64,000 nt of DNA from Arthrobacter sp. SLBN-100 (lineage in GTDB: Bacteria > Actinomycetota > Actinomycetes > Actinomycetales > Micrococcaceae): positions 558,001 through 622,000 of the forward strand of contig NZ_VFMY01000001.1 in the NCBI RefSeq assembly GCF_006715305.1, given 5' to 3'. The position numbers were made by a program, and so were the translations under genes. The notes beneath the pieces were generated by a model. It was not told the origin of the DNA. It saw only the letters and a program-made list of their open reading frames with translations, and ran no database searches. Of the stretch, positions 1 to 9,924 are shown piece after piece (within the stretch, counting starts at the first letter, position 1; each line of letters opens with the position of its first letter).

Positions 1-830
1 GCACACTGCCCACCATGATCTACGCCGAGCGCGGCTTTCCTTCCATCGGGCTGATCCTGGCCACCCTGGTGGGCGGTGCCTTCGCGGCCGGCAGCGCCGG
101 AGCGTTCAACTGCTACATTGACCGGGACATCGACAAGCTGATGCACCGCACCGAGAACCGGCCGCTGGTCACCGGCGAAGTCACCCCGCGTGAAGCCCTG
201 GTATTCTCGTGGCTCCTGGGTGCGGCCGCCATCGCCATCCTGTGGTTCGGGGCCAACCCCCTGTCCGCCTGGCTCGGCCTCGGCGCTATTTTCTTCTACG
301 TGGTGATCTACACGATCATCCTCAAGCGGCGCACCGCACAGAACATCGTGTGGGGCGGCGCCGCAGGCTGCTTCCCCGTGCTGATCGCCTGGGCGGCCGT
401 CACGAACTCGGTGGAATGGCCCGCCGTCATCCTCTTTATGGTGATCTTCCTCTGGACGCCGCCGCACTACTGGCCGCTGTCCATGCGCTACGGCGAGGAC
501 TACCGCAACGCCAAGGTTCCCATGCTTGGCGCCATCGCCGGAGCCAAGGTGGTTTCCGTACAGGTGGTCCTTTACGCCTGGGCCATGGTGGCCTGCTCGC
601 TGCTCATGGTTCCCGCCGGCGGGGCCGGCTGGGTCTACACAGTCACAGCCGTTCTGGCCGGGGCCTGGTTCCTCTATGAATCACATTCCCTGTACAACCG
701 GGCCCAGCGCGAGGACATCTCGGACAAGCGGGCCATGAAGGTTTTCCACGGCTCCATCAGCTACCTCACCCTGCTCTTCATCGCCCTCGCAGTGGATCCG
801 TTCGTCGGTCCCGCGGTCATCGCCGGCTAA
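1..830 (+). CDS. ctaB: Protohaem IX farnesyltransferase (haem O synthase), 5' end outside window
   Basis: Membrane prenyltransferase of the UbiA family that adds a farnesyl group to haem B to give haem O, the precursor of haem A for cytochrome aa3 oxidase. The reading frame is already open at the left edge (codons run from base 3), and the N-terminal part including the first membrane segment is missing, so the methionine at base 15 is internal. About 275 residues are visible. The prenyl-diphosphate-binding motif NCYIDRDID followed by RTENRPL is clear, with a second polar loop [12 protein letters not shown]. The rest is mostly hydrophobic segments. The partner enzyme ctaA lies 2.6 kb away on the other strand. 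The identification rests on motif and family order; only the start is unknown. Confidence 0.95.
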   Translation, partial: TLPTMIYAERGFPSIGLILATLVGGAFAAGSAGAFNCYIDRDIDKLMHRTENRPLVTGEVTPREALVFSWLLGAAAIAILWFGANPLSAWLGLGAIFFYVVIYTIILKRRTAQNIVWGGAAGCFPVLIAWAAVTNSVEWPAVILFMVIFLWTPPHYWPLSMRYGEDYRNAKVPMLGAIAGAKVVSVQVVLYAWAMVACSLLMVPAGGAGWVYTVTAVLAGAWFLYESHSLYNRAQREDISDKRAMKVFHGSISYLTLLFIALAVDPFVGPAVIAG

Positions 831-870
831 CCGGCACACCGCATTTTCCTGCCGCCCGGATGGGTTTACT

Positions 871-916
871 CGGTGGTTGAGCCTGTCGAGCCGGATTTCG
901 ACAGGCTTAATCACCG
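871..916. repeat. REP-like imperfect palindrome downstream of ctaB
   Basis: Nineteen-base arms (871-889 and 898-916) pair with only two mismatches, both compatible with G-U pairing in RNA, around an 8-base loop. A short T-run follows at 921-925, so it may also end ctaB transcription. The arm sequence (cggtggttgagcctgtcga) resembles interspersed palindromes I recall from Micrococcales genomes. No second copy was noticed in this window. Confidence 0.7.
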
Positions 917-1061
917 GCTGTTTTTAACGACCAATCAGCGATAGCTTTTCGCGCCGCCCTGCATGTGACATTTTTGTCATGCTGGTCACTTTTGCTGTCA
1001 GCCTTCATGACTGTCTGGTTACGGTGGAATGGATCCTGCCTCCGCGAGCAAAGGAATAACC

Positions 1062-3389
1062 ATGGCACAGGCGCCTGATCCCTCCACCGTCCCAACTGCT
1101 ATCCACGGCCCGCCCGCATGCGGAAAGGGCCCCAGGAGACTCCGGCGTCCAAGCCTCCTCGGGCATCCCGGCGCCGACATCCCGGCGTCACTGGTGGTAT
1201 TCCTCGTCGCCCTCCCGCTGTCCCTCGGCATAGCCGCAGCGTCCGGTGCGCCCATCATGGCCGGGCTTATCGCCGCCGCCATCGGCGGCCTGGTGGCCGG
1301 CAGCCTGGGCGGCTCCCCGCTCCAGGTCAGCGGACCCGCCGCGGGACTCACCGTCGTCGTGGCCGGGCTGGTGCAGGAGTTCGGCTGGCAGGTGACGTGC
1401 GCGATCACCGCGGCAGCCGGCGTCGTCCAGTTGCTCCTCGGCATCAGCCGCGTGGGGCGCGCCGCGCTGGCCGTCTCGCCCGTGGTGGTGAAGGCGATGC
1501 TGGCCGGCATCGGCATCACCATCATCCTGCAGCAGATCCAGGTGTTGCTGGGCTCCCAACCGGCCGGCTCCGCGCTGGAGAACCTCGGGGCAATGCCCGC
1601 GGCCATCATCAACGTGGAACTGCACGCAGCCCTCCTGGGGCTCACCGTCGTCGTCATCCTGCTCGGCTGGAAGCACCTTCCGGCCGCGGTGCGCCGTGTT
1701 CCGGGGCCGCTGGCCGCTGTCGCAGCCGGCACCGCCCTCTCTGTCGCCTTCGCCCCGGGGGTTGAGCGGATCTCCTTCGAAGGGTCTATTTTCGACGCCG
1801 TGGCGTTGCCGCAGCTGCCCGACGGCAACTGGCGTGCCGTCGCCTTTGCCGCCATCTCCATGGCGCTGATCGCCAGCATTGAATCGCTGCTGTCCGCGGT
1901 GGCCGTTGACAAGATGCACAGCGGGGCGCGCACCAACCTTAATCGGGAGCTTGTGGGCCAGGGGGCGGCCAATATCGTTTCCGGGTTCTTGGGCGGACTG
2001 CCGGTGACGGGCGTTATTGTCCGTAGTGCCACGAATGTGGAGGCCGGTGCAGCCACCCGTGCCTCCGCTGTGCTGCACGGTGTCTGGGTCCTGGCCTTCT
2101 CCGCGATCTTCGCCGGACTGATCCAGCTGATTCCGCTGTCCGTCCTGGCCGGACTGCTGGTGGTGATCGGCGCCCGCCTGATCAAGGTTGCGGATATCCG
2201 CACCAGCCTCCGCACGGGCGATCTCCTGATCTACGTGGCGACCCTGCTCTGCGTGGTGTTCCTTAATCTGCTCGAAGGCGTCATGATCGGCCTGGCGCTG
2301 GCCGCGGCCAGCGTACTCTGGCGGGTACTGCGGGCCGCAGTCCACGCGCACCAGCCCGTCTCGCCGTCGGACCCCTGGCGGGTCACTGTTGCCGGTTCAT
2401 GCAGTTTCTTTGCCTTGCCGCGGCTGAACCGGGTGCTGCACTCGGTTCCTGCAGGAACGGACATTGTGGTGGAGCTGAACGCGGACTACGTCGACCACGC
2501 CTTCCGCGAAGCCCTGATCGCCTGGCAGGACCAGCACCAGGCGGGCGGCGGGACCGTCCGCCTTGAGGAGCACGGAAACACCCTCTTCCAGGACGCGGCG
2601 CACCGCGCACCCCAGCGGCAGGAGGTCCGGGAGCTTCCGCTCCCGCCCCGGACATCCTGGCAGTCCGCCGGGTCTGCCGGGGGCGGAGCCGTGACCGTGG
2701 ACGGACGGCCAGGCGCACGGGAGTCGCTCCTGCAGGGAATCAACAAGTACCACCGGCGCTTCGCCGACCAGGTCCGGCCACTGGTCCAGGATCTGGCGGA
2801 CGGACAGAACCCGGACACACTGTTCGTTGCCTGCGTGGACTCCCGGGTGAACCCCAACCTGATCACCAGCAGCGGCCCGGGTGACCTCTTGACCCTCCGC
2901 AACATCGGAAATGTGGTGTGCCACGAAGGCGAGGACGCATCGATCGACTCTGCCCTGTCCTTCGCGGTGAAGGCCCTGAACGTGGATTCGATCGTTATCG
3001 GCGGGCACTCCAACTGCGGTGCGATGAAGGCGCTGATCGAGGATGCCGAAGGTAATGGCAACGGTACGCTTGGCGCCGGCTTCGACGCCTGGTTGGACCA
3101 CGCGCGGCCCAGCTACCGGGAGCTGGCGGACCACCCTGTTGCCCATGCAGCTGCAGCCGCAGGCTACGGCCGGGTGGATCAGCTGGCCATGGTCAACGTT
3201 GCCTTTCAGCTGCACAAGCTGGAATGCCATCCGGTGGCAGGTCCCGAACTCGCCGCCGGCACCGTGCAGGCCACCGGCCTGTTCTACGACATCGCCAGCG
3301 CGCGGGTACTGCTGGTGGAGCCAACGGGCATCCGCCTCCTTGACCCGGCCCAGGAGGCTGCGAAATCCGCTTCTGCGCATGCGGGCTGA
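1062..3389 (+). CDS. SulP-family anion transporter fused to a beta-carbonic anhydrase
   Basis: A 775-residue two-part protein. Roughly the first 440 residues form a SulP/SLC26 membrane permease (hydrophobic segments, SGPAAGLTVVVAG region). A STAS-like linker follows, and the C-terminal 200 residues are a beta-class carbonic anhydrase. The zinc ligands are visible as C591-x-D593-S-R595 and H649-x2-C652. The likely role is bicarbonate uptake coupled to CO2/bicarbonate interconversion at the inner membrane face. The start at 1062 is chosen because AAGGA sits six bases upstream; an in-frame start at 1029 lacks this. The gene stands alone and converges on ctaA across a strong terminator. Substrate specificity (bicarbonate versus sulfate) is inferred from the fusion only. 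Confidence 0.9.
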   Translation: MAQAPDPSTVPTAIHGPPACGKGPRRLRRPSLLGHPGADIPASLVVFLVALPLSLGIAAASGAPIMAGLIAAAIGGLVAGSLGGSPLQVSGPAAGLTVVVAGLVQEFGWQVTCAITAAAGVVQLLLGISRVGRAALAVSPVVVKAMLAGIGITIILQQIQVLLGSQPAGSALENLGAMPAAIINVELHAALLGLTVVVILLGWKHLPAAVRRVPGPLAAVAAGTALSVAFAPGVERISFEGSIFDAVALPQLPDGNWRAVAFAAISMALIASIESLLSAVAVDKMHSGARTNLNRELVGQGAANIVSGFLGGLPVTGVIVRSATNVEAGAATRASAVLHGVWVLAFSAIFAGLIQLIPLSVLAGLLVVIGARLIKVADIRTSLRTGDLLIYVATLLCVVFLNLLEGVMIGLALAAASVLWRVLRAAVHAHQPVSPSDPWRVTVAGSCSFFALPRLNRVLHSVPAGTDIVVELNADYVDHAFREALIAWQDQHQAGGGTVRLEEHGNTLFQDAAHRAPQRQEVRELPLPPRTSWQSAGSAGGGAVTVDGRPGARESLLQGINKYHRRFADQVRPLVQDLADGQNPDTLFVACVDSRVNPNLITSSGPGDLLTLRNIGNVVCHEGEDASIDSALSFAVKALNVDSIVIGGHSNCGAMKALIEDAEGNGNGTLGAGFDAWLDHARPSYRELADHPVAHAAAAAGYGRVDQLAMVNVAFQLHKLECHPVAGPELAAGTVQATGLFYDIASARVLLVEPTGIRLLDPAQEAAKSASAHAG

Positions 3390-3409
3390 CGGGTAGGAAG
3401 CCCTCAAAG

Positions 3410-3452
3410 AAACCCAGGCGCCCGGGTTCAGCTGAACCGGGCGCGTGGGTTT
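3410..3452. terminator. Bidirectional terminator between SulP-CA gene and ctaA
   Basis: Nearly perfect hairpin with arms of about 21 bases (3410-3431 and 3432-3452). The left arm starts with AAACCCA and the right arm ends TGGGTTT, so both strands get an A/T-flanked stem. It separates two convergent genes. Confidence 0.8.
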
Positions 3453-3472
3453 GACTCGACGGAAAGTGCCAC

Positions 3473-4417
3473 CTACTCCACCGGGCTGGCTTTGGCGAGG
3501 TCCCAGGCGTTCGCTGAGGCCACCATCAGCAGCGCGGCCCCAAGCATGTGGGCCGCCACCAGGAGGGCCGGAATGCCGTTGTAGTACTGGGTAAAGCCGA
3601 TGATGGCCTGGAGGAGTGTCACGCCGAGGAGTCCCAGCACGGCGGTGCGGAAGGGGCCCGGGATCCGGCGCAGGAACACCAGTGCCAGGGCCACCACCGT
3701 TCCGGCAGTCACCAGGTAGGCCGGCACGGCGTGGACGTGCGAGAAGAGGTCCCAGTCCAGGCCGTTGCGGGGAGCGTCTGCGTCGCCGGCGTGCGGGCCG
3801 GCTCCGGTGACCACAACGCCGAGCATCACGGCGATGGCGGAAAAGAGCGCGACGGCGGCCGTCACGGGGCGCATGATCCCCGGCAGGGCGGGGTGCCGGG
3901 CAGCCAGGAACCGGCCGGTCCGGCCGAAGGCACGGTTCACCAGCAGCGTGGCAAACACCACCAGCGCCATGGACACCAGGAAGTGCAGGCCCACCACCCA
4001 GGGGTTAAGGTTCGTGAGCACTGTGATGCCGCCGATGACGGCCTGCGCCGGAATGCTGGCCAGGAGGCCGAGGGCCAGCAGGAACAGGTCCCGGCGCTCC
4101 TTGCGGAGGTTCCACAGGTACACCAGCATCAGGGCGGCAACTGCTGCCAGGGCGAAGGTAAGGAGCCGGTTGCCGAACTCGATGAAACCGTGGATGCCCA
4201 TCTCGGCTGTGTTTACGAGGGAGGTGTCGGTGCAGCGCGGCCACGTGGGGCAGCCCAGCCCGGATGCCGTCAGCCGGACCGCTCCGCCGGTCACCACCAG
4301 GAGGGTCTGCCCGATCAGCGAGGCGACGGCGAGACGGCGCACCCGGACGTCCACGGTGCGGGGCAGCCGGGACGACAGGCGGTTGACGAACTGGGGGAGG
4401 CGTGACGCCGTGCTCAC
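3473..4417 (-). CDS. ctaA: Haem A synthase (COX15/CtaA family)
   Basis: A 314-residue membrane protein that oxidises the C8 methyl of haem O to give haem A for aa3 oxidase. The family pattern is visible: an early hydrophobic segment with TGGAVRLTASGLGCPTWP, IHGFIEFGNRL with the first haem-ligand histidine, VVGLHFLVSMALV, then a second half-repeat containing FSHVHAVPAYL and AAHMLGAALL. The GTG start at 4417 gives the expected N-terminus, and the frame stays open further upstream only across the neighbouring permease gene. It begins 7 bases after the permease stop, so the ABC ATPase, permease and ctaA probably form one leftward transcript. Confidence 0.93.
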   Translation of the reverse strand: MSTASRLPQFVNRLSSRLPRTVDVRVRRLAVASLIGQTLLVVTGGAVRLTASGLGCPTWPRCTDTSLVNTAEMGIHGFIEFGNRLLTFALAAVAALMLVYLWNLRKERRDLFLLALGLLASIPAQAVIGGITVLTNLNPWVVGLHFLVSMALVVFATLLVNRAFGRTGRFLAARHPALPGIMRPVTAAVALFSAIAVMLGVVVTGAGPHAGDADAPRNGLDWDLFSHVHAVPAYLVTAGTVVALALVFLRRIPGPFRTAVLGLLGVTLLQAIIGFTQYYNGIPALLVAAHMLGAALLMVASANAWDLAKASPVE

Positions 4418-4424
4418 GGATATC

Positions 4425-5237
4425 TCAATTCCACTTGAACCAACGGATGGCAGCTGCCCCGGCGATGACCGTCCAAAGCAACAGGATGAGGGCGGCGCCG
4501 CCATTGAGCGTGCCGCCGAGGAAAGCTTCGCGCAGGGCCTCACCCAACGAGCCCGAGGGCAGGAAGTGCACCACGTTCTGGGGGCCGGCGGGCAGCCGTT
4601 CCGCCGGGATGACGATTCCGCCCAGGGCGCCCAGCAGGATCCACAGCAGGTTGGTGATGGCCAGGGTTGCTTCCGGCCGGACCGTTCCCGCCACCAAGAG
4701 GCCCAGCGCGGTGAAGGCAGCTGCACCCAGTGCCAGGAGAAGCAGGCCGGGCACCCAGCCGGCTGCCTCGGGCCGCCAGCCAAGGGCAAAGGCAACAGCG
4801 CTGACGACGACTACCTGCAGGCAAAGCACGGCAAGGACCGAAAGTGCCTTGCCGGCGATCAGGCCGCCGCGGCCAAGTGGCGTGGTGGAAAGGAAACGGA
4901 GCACGCCATAGCGTCGGTCGAAGCCCGTGGCGATGCCCTGGCCGGTGAATGCCGTGGACATGGCGCACAGCGCAAGGATTCCGGGAACGGCCACGTCCAC
5001 ACGGCTGCCGCCCATCCCGTCCAGGAAAGGCGTCACGGTCAGGCCGACGAGGGCCAGGAGCGGCAACACCACTGCCAGGATCAGCTGCTCGCCGTTCCGG
5101 AGCATGGCCAAAGCCTCGTATTTACCCTGCAGCAGCACCCGCCGGAGCAGGGAGGCGGGCTGTTGGGTACCGGACACTCCGCCCATTGCGGCGATGGGCG
5201 CATTGCCGGCAGCGGCGCCGGGCGCTGTTCCGTTCAT
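4425..5237 (-). CDS. ABC-2 type transporter permease
   Basis: A 270-residue integral membrane subunit with about six hydrophobic stretches and a polar, alanine/glycine-rich N-terminus. It overlaps the end of the ATPase gene by four bases (ATGA), a sign of translational coupling. From memory the same ATPase-permease-ctaA order occurs beside the suf operon in mycobacteria, where the pair is loosely labelled an antibiotic-type exporter. The position between ctaA and sufR suggests a link to haem or Fe-S metabolism, but the substrate cannot be read from sequence. Confidence 0.88.
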   Translation of the reverse strand: MNGTAPGAAAGNAPIAAMGGVSGTQQPASLLRRVLLQGKYEALAMLRNGEQLILAVVLPLLALVGLTVTPFLDGMGGSRVDVAVPGILALCAMSTAFTGQGIATGFDRRYGVLRFLSTTPLGRGGLIAGKALSVLAVLCLQVVVVSAVAFALGWRPEAAGWVPGLLLLALGAAAFTALGLLVAGTVRPEATLAITNLLWILLGALGGIVIPAERLPAGPQNVVHFLPSGSLGEALREAFLGGTLNGGAALILLLWTVIAGAAAIRWFKWN

Positions 5238-6202
5238 CGGATGTCCTTTCCCGAGATATCCAGAAAGACGTCTTCAAGGCTACGCGCCTGCAGGCTCATC
5301 GAAGCTGGCATGATGTCATGCGTTTCCCACCACCGGGCCAGGGTTGCGAGGTGGCCGGGAGTCAGGCTGCCGGCCACGGAGTAGCTGCCGGCGCGCGTCT
5401 CGGAGACCGCGATGCCGTCCGGCAGGACGCCGTCGAAATCCAGCCCCGCAGCAGCCTCGAACTCGAGGGTGCGGATATGCTCGGCGCCGGCCTCCACCCC
5501 GGGACTGCGCTGGAGCAGTTCCTGCACAGTTCCCTCGGCAACGTTCCGGCCGCCGTCGATGATGTAGACGTAGTCGGCCAGCCGTTGGGCGTCGTCCATC
5601 AGGTGGGTGGTGAGGATGATGCCCATCCCGGCGTCACGAAGTTCGGTGATCAGATCGAACACCAGTTGGCGCGACTGCGGGTCCAGGCCGGCGCTGGGCT
5701 CATCAAGGAACAGGACTTCCGGCCTGCCGATCAGAGCGGCGGCAAGGGCCAGCCGCTGCTTTTGGCCGCCGGAAAGGCGGCGGACTGTAGCGCGGCTGAA
5801 CGTATCAATGCCGAGGCGCTGGATCAGGTCGTCCACGGGCCACGGGCGTTCGTACAGTCCGGCGATGTGCCGCAGCAGCGGAACAGGCCTGGACGACGGC
5901 GGCAGCCCGCCGTCCTGGAGCATCACACCAACGCGGGAGCGGAGGTCCGCCCCTGCCGATGCGGGGTCCTGGCCCAGCAGCGAGATGGTGCCGCCACTGC
6001 GCTTCTGGAGGCCCTGGGCGCACTCAAGTGTGGTGGTTTTTCCGGCGCCGTTGGCACCCAGCAGTGCTGTGACCTGGCCGCGCTCGGCGATGAGGGAGAC
6101 TCCGCTGACCACCCGGAGCATTTTTCCGTCCAGGCTGGCAAGCGGGCCAACATCCTTAACTAGCCCGTTGATGGACAGAACGGGGGATTGGGGGGATCGC
6201 AC
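5234..6202 (-). CDS. ABC transporter ATP-binding protein
   Basis: A 322-residue ATPase with all core motifs in order: Walker A GANGAGKTTT, signature LSGGQKQRLALAAAL, Walker B VLFLDEPSAGLD and the switch histidine in TTHLMDD. The C-terminal 100 residues form an accessory domain typical of ABC-2 exporters. It is the first gene of the leftward operon ending in ctaA and is divergent from sufR, with about 115 bases between the starts. The partner permease overlaps its stop codon. Confidence 0.92.
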   Translation of the reverse strand: MRSPQSPVLSINGLVKDVGPLASLDGKMLRVVSGVSLIAERGQVTALLGANGAGKTTTLECAQGLQKRSGGTISLLGQDPASAGADLRSRVGVMLQDGGLPPSSRPVPLLRHIAGLYERPWPVDDLIQRLGIDTFSRATVRRLSGGQKQRLALAAALIGRPEVLFLDEPSAGLDPQSRQLVFDLITELRDAGMGIILTTHLMDDAQRLADYVYIIDGGRNVAEGTVQELLQRSPGVEAGAEHIRTLEFEAAAGLDFDGVLPDGIAVSETRAGSYSVAGSLTPGHLATLARWWETHDIMPASMSLQARSLEDVFLDISGKDIR

Positions 6203-6293
6203 CCCAGTATTCTACGGGATGTAGTATTTCGCGGGCTCCGTCCGGCGGTCCGCCCAGGTCAGCCTGTCCTTACTGGAATGCGGGACTAAATTA

Positions 6294-6309
6294 CGACACT
6301 ATTGTGTTG
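6294..6309. promoter_or_regulatory. Candidate SufR operator
   Basis: Inverted repeat CGACAC-TATT-GTGTTG (five of six arm positions pair) immediately before the sufR start. Location at the head of an autoregulated Fe-S operon and the dyad shape fit a SufR binding site. It overlaps the possible GTG start at 6309, which favours the downstream ATG at 6318. It also lies in the divergent region shared with the ABC-ctaA operon. Confidence 0.45.
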
Positions 6310-6317
6310 TGTATTCC

Positions 6318-7151
6318 ATGACCAACGCTACTGCTGTGCCCTTCGCCGGGCACGGGGCCTCCCAGGCTCCCGCAGACCGCAGCCGCCCGGCTGCCGGTCC
6401 GGTGGCTGACGCCGATGAGCGCACCCGGGACCGTGTCCTGTCCGCCGTCCTGGAACACGGACCTGTCAGTGCGGCCGAACTCGGCGACCTGCTGGGATTC
6501 ACCCCGGCAGCCGTGCGGCGGCACCTGGACCATTTATCGCGGGCAGGTGTGATTGAAGTCAAGCGCGTGGCCAGGTCCGGTGCAGGGGCGGGCCGTCCCG
6601 CCCGCCGCTACGTCCTCAGCTCGCAGGGACAGTCCAGCCTGGGCAACGACTACCTTGATATCGCCGCCCTGGCACTCCAGCAGCTCCAGAAAATGGCGGG
6701 CCCGGACGCCGTGCGGGCCTTCGCCGTCGAACGCTTCGCTGACATGGAGCGCCGCTACGCGCCTGAAATCGAAAAGGCCGGGCCCGATGTTACTGATCGT
6801 GCCAGGGCGCTGGCCGAAGCGCTGAGCCGCGATAATTTCGTCGCCTCGGCAGCCTCCATCGAAGCCAAGGCTCCGCTCCCGGCGGCCCTTTCCAGCGTGC
6901 AGCTGTGCCAGGGCCACTGCCCCATCCAGCAGCTCGCCGCCCGGTTCCCTGTGTTCTGCGACGTGGAGACCGAAGTCTTCTCACGCCTGGTGGGCGTGGA
7001 CGTCCGCCGGCTCTCCACCCTGGCGCGCGGCGGGCACGTCTGCACCACCCACATTCCCACAGGCAGGCTGTCTGCCCAGGCGCCCACAAGGCCCCCGGCA
7101 GCCCCCGCCAGCCTGAATGAAGTAAACAACCATCAGCAAGAAAGGCCGTGA
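6318..7151 (+). CDS. sufR: SufR-type Fe-S sensing transcriptional regulator
   Basis: A 277-residue repressor with an N-terminal winged helix (about residues 30-90: [20 protein letters not shown], then [11 protein letters not shown]) and a C-terminal half with four cysteines at 197, 201, 214 and 242 (LCQGHCP...VFCDVE...HVCTTH). SufR proteins use cysteines in this region to bind a cluster and sense Fe-S status. The ATG at 6318 is preferred over GTG 6309 because the likely operator covers the latter. No clear Shine-Dalgarno sequence precedes it, so the message may be leaderless. Its stop overlaps the sufB start by one base, placing it in the suf operon. Confidence 0.9.
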   Translation: MTNATAVPFAGHGASQAPADRSRPAAGPVADADERTRDRVLSAVLEHGPVSAAELGDLLGFTPAAVRRHLDHLSRAGVIEVKRVARSGAGAGRPARRYVLSSQGQSSLGNDYLDIAALALQQLQKMAGPDAVRAFAVERFADMERRYAPEIEKAGPDVTDRARALAEALSRDNFVASAASIEAKAPLPAALSSVQLCQGHCPIQQLAARFPVFCDVETEVFSRLVGVDVRRLSTLARGGHVCTTHIPTGRLSAQAPTRPPAAPASLNEVNNHQQERP

Positions 7152-8614
7152 TGACGGACCAACTATCAGAGAAAGCAGTCGCCGAAAACACTGTGATCTC
7201 GGAGATTCTGGAAAAGAATCCCGAGCTCCACGGCATCGGCAACTACGAGTACGGCTGGGCTGACAAGAACGACGTCGGCGCCAACGCACGCCGCGGGCTC
7301 GATGAAGAGGTAGTCCGGGACATTTCGGCCAAGAAGAGCGAGCCGGAGTGGATGCTGGACCTGCGCCTCAAAGGCCTGAAGTACTTCGACCGCAAGCCCA
7401 TGCCCACCTGGGGCGCGGACCTGTCCGGCATCGACTTCGACAACATCAAGTACTTCGTCCGCTCCACGGAGAAGCAGGCAGCCACCTGGGAGGACCTGCC
7501 CGAGGACATCCGGAACACCTACGAAAAGCTGGGTATTCCGGAAGCTGAGCGCAGCCGCCTCGTCTCCGGCGTTGCCGCCCAGTACGAGTCCGAGGTTGTC
7601 TACCACCAGATCCGCGAGGACCTCGAAGCCCAGGGCGTCATCTTCCTGGACACCGACACCGCGCTGAAGGAACACCCGGAGATCTTCCAGGAGTACTTCG
7701 GCACTGTCATCCCGGTGGGCGACAACAAGTTCGCCTCGCTGAACACCTCGGTCTGGTCCGGCGGCTCCTTCGTGTATGTTCCCAAGGGCGTCCACGTGGA
7801 TATCCCCCTGCAGGCATACTTCCGGATCAACACCGAGAACATGGGCCAGTTCGAGCGGACCCTGATCATCGCGGACGAGGACTCCTACGTCCACTACATC
7901 GAGGGCTGCACGGCTCCGATCTACACCTCGGACTCGCTGCACTCGGCAGTTGTTGAGATCATCGTGAAGAAGGGCGCCCGCGTCCGCTACACCACCATCC
8001 AGAACTGGTCCAACAACGTGTACAACCTGGTGACCAAGCGTGCCATCTGCGAAGAGGGCGCCACCATGGAATGGGTCGATGGCAACATCGGTTCCAAGGT
8101 CACCATGAAGTACCCGGCTGTCTACCTCGTGGGTGAGCACGCCAAGGGTGAAACCCTGTCCATCGCCTTCGCCGGCGAAGGCCAGCACCAGGACACCGGC
8201 TCCAAGATGGTCCACATCGCGCCGAACACCAAGAGCTCCATCATCTCCAAGTCGGTGGCCCGCGGCGGTGGCCGTGCCGCCTACCGCGGCCTGGTCCAGG
8301 TCCGTGAAGGCGCCAAGCACTCCGCCAACACTGTGCGTTGCGACGCGCTGCTGGTGGACACCATCAGCCGCTCGGACACCTACCCGTACATCGACATCCG
8401 CGAGGACGACGTTGTGATGGGCCACGAGGCAACTGTTTCCCGGGTCAGCGAAGAGCAGCTCTTCTACCTGATGTCCCGCGGCATGCGCGAAGACGAAGCC
8501 ATGGCGATGATCGTCCGCGGTTTCATCGAGCCGATTGCCCGCGAGCTCCCCATGGAGTACGCACTTGAGCTGAACCGCCTGATTGAACTGCAGATGGAAG
8601 GGTCCGTCGGATAA
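7151..8614 (+). CDS. sufB: Fe-S cluster assembly scaffold protein SufB
   Basis: A 487-residue cytosolic scaffold component that works with SufC and SufD to build Fe-S clusters. Diagnostic stretches include [27 protein letters not shown], and the C-terminal [12 protein letters not shown] motif shared with SufD. The ATG at 7151 overlaps the sufR TGA and has AAGAAAGG just upstream. There is no intein, unlike the mycobacterial orthologue. sufD follows after two bases. Confidence 0.97.
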   Translation: MTDQLSEKAVAENTVISEILEKNPELHGIGNYEYGWADKNDVGANARRGLDEEVVRDISAKKSEPEWMLDLRLKGLKYFDRKPMPTWGADLSGIDFDNIKYFVRSTEKQAATWEDLPEDIRNTYEKLGIPEAERSRLVSGVAAQYESEVVYHQIREDLEAQGVIFLDTDTALKEHPEIFQEYFGTVIPVGDNKFASLNTSVWSGGSFVYVPKGVHVDIPLQAYFRINTENMGQFERTLIIADEDSYVHYIEGCTAPIYTSDSLHSAVVEIIVKKGARVRYTTIQNWSNNVYNLVTKRAICEEGATMEWVDGNIGSKVTMKYPAVYLVGEHAKGETLSIAFAGEGQHQDTGSKMVHIAPNTKSSIISKSVARGGGRAAYRGLVQVREGAKHSANTVRCDALLVDTISRSDTYPYIDIREDDVVMGHEATVSRVSEEQLFYLMSRGMREDEAMAMIVRGFIEPIARELPMEYALELNRLIELQMEGSVG

Positions 8615-8616
8615 CG

Positions 8617-9900
8617 ATGACTGAAATCACTACCGAAAAGGCGCGCATCGGCGCGCCCTCAGCCCAGCCGTTCATCAACGGCTTCACCGAAGAAGGCGAG
8701 AGCCTCTCACCCATCAATGCGGGCACCAAGGCACCGCTGGCCGGCGCTTCGGCCAAGAGCCACTCGCACGGCGGCGGCGTTGGCATCCCGGACAGCTCAC
8801 GCGCCGGGCGCCTGACGTCCTACAAGCTTGCCGACTTCAAGCCGCTCACCGGCATGGAGGAAGACTGGCGCTTCACCCCGCTCAAGCGTCTCCGCGGCCT
8901 GCACTCCGAGGTCCTGGCCGGCGTCGCTCCCACCGTGGTGGTCAACGGTCCCGAGCAGGTCACCGTCGAGAGCGTCAACCGCGATGACAAGCGCATCGGT
9001 ACCGCCGGCATCCCCGAGGACCGCGTGTCCGCCAACGCCTGGGAGAACTTCGCCGGGGCCACCGTGGTGACCATCCCGTCCGAGTTCGAGGCGACGACGG
9101 AAATCACGGTCGACATCGAAGGCACGTCCCTCGAGGCCGCCGCCCAGCACCTGGTGATCGTGGCCGAAAAGTTCTCCAAGGCAGTTGTGGTCCTGAGCCA
9201 CAAGGGCTCCGCCGTTGTTTCGGAGAACGTCGAGATCATCGTCGAGGACGGCGCCAGCCTGACGGTTATCACGCTCCAGGAATGGAACGATGACGCCGTC
9301 CACGCCTCCTCCCAGCAGGCAAAGATCGGCCGCGACGCCAAGCTCAAGCACGTGATGGTCAGCCTTGGCGGCGACCTGGTCCGCGTCACGCCGTCGGCCC
9401 GTTTCACCGCCCCGGGCGGCGAGGCTGAAATGTTCGGCCTGTACTTCGCCGATGCCGGCCAGCACCTGGAGCAGCGCCTCTTCGTGGACCACGCCGTGGC
9501 CAACTGCAAGTCCAACGTGCTCTACAAGGGCGCACTGCAGGGCCGCAACGCCCACGCGGTCTGGGTTGGCGACGTCCTGATCCGCAAGGAAGCCGAAGGC
9601 ACCGATACCTACGAGGCCAACCGCAACCTGCTGCTGACCGACGGCGCCCGCGCCGACTCCGTGCCCAACCTCGAAATCGAGACCGGGCTGATCGAGGGTG
9701 CAGGCCACGCCAGCGCCACGGGCCGGATGGATGATGAGCACCTGTTCTACCTGATGGCCCGCGGCATCCCGGAGGATGTTGCCCGCCGCCTGGTGGTCCG
9801 CGGCTTCCTTAACGAGATCATCCAGCAGATCAAGGTCCCCTCCATCGAGGAGCGGCTGACCGAGGCTGTTGAGCACGAGCTCGCACTGACGGACAACTAG
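8617..9900 (+). CDS. sufD: Fe-S cluster assembly protein SufD
   Basis: A 427-residue partner of SufB in the SufBC2D scaffold complex. The SufB/SufD core beta-helix is recognisable towards the C-terminus, ending with DDEHLFYLMARGIPEDVARRLVV, parallel to the SufB ending. The N-terminal 80 residues carry a low-complexity, His/Gly-containing segment (SHSHGGGVG) typical of actinobacterial SufD. It starts two bases after sufB, in the same operon. Confidence 0.96.
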   Translation: MTEITTEKARIGAPSAQPFINGFTEEGESLSPINAGTKAPLAGASAKSHSHGGGVGIPDSSRAGRLTSYKLADFKPLTGMEEDWRFTPLKRLRGLHSEVLAGVAPTVVVNGPEQVTVESVNRDDKRIGTAGIPEDRVSANAWENFAGATVVTIPSEFEATTEITVDIEGTSLEAAAQHLVIVAEKFSKAVVVLSHKGSAVVSENVEIIVEDGASLTVITLQEWNDDAVHASSQQAKIGRDAKLKHVMVSLGGDLVRVTPSARFTAPGGEAEMFGLYFADAGQHLEQRLFVDHAVANCKSNVLYKGALQGRNAHAVWVGDVLIRKEAEGTDTYEANRNLLLTDGARADSVPNLEIETGLIEGAGHASATGRMDDEHLFYLMARGIPEDVARRLVVRGFLNEIIQQIKVPSIEERLTEAVEHELALTDN

Positions 9901-9924
9901 AAGGCACGGAGCACGGGTTTACAG

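Noticed and set aside
1019..2351. Long open frames on the minus strand opposite the SulP gene
   Set aside because: Low-complexity His/Asp/Gly-rich translations without motifs, produced by high-GC codon bias on the other strand of a clear gene.
3473..4795. A 440-residue form of ctaA starting inside the permease gene
   Set aside because: The extra 126 residues are an out-of-frame reading of the permease and carry no family match; GTG 4417 gives the normal length.
6309..6317. GTG at 6309 as the sufR start
   Set aside because: It lies within the candidate operator and would add three residues with no ribosome site; ATG 6318 is better.
7166..8425. A 419-codon frame opposite sufB
   Set aside because: Val/Asp/Gly-rich shadow of sufB with no domain; sufB is certain.
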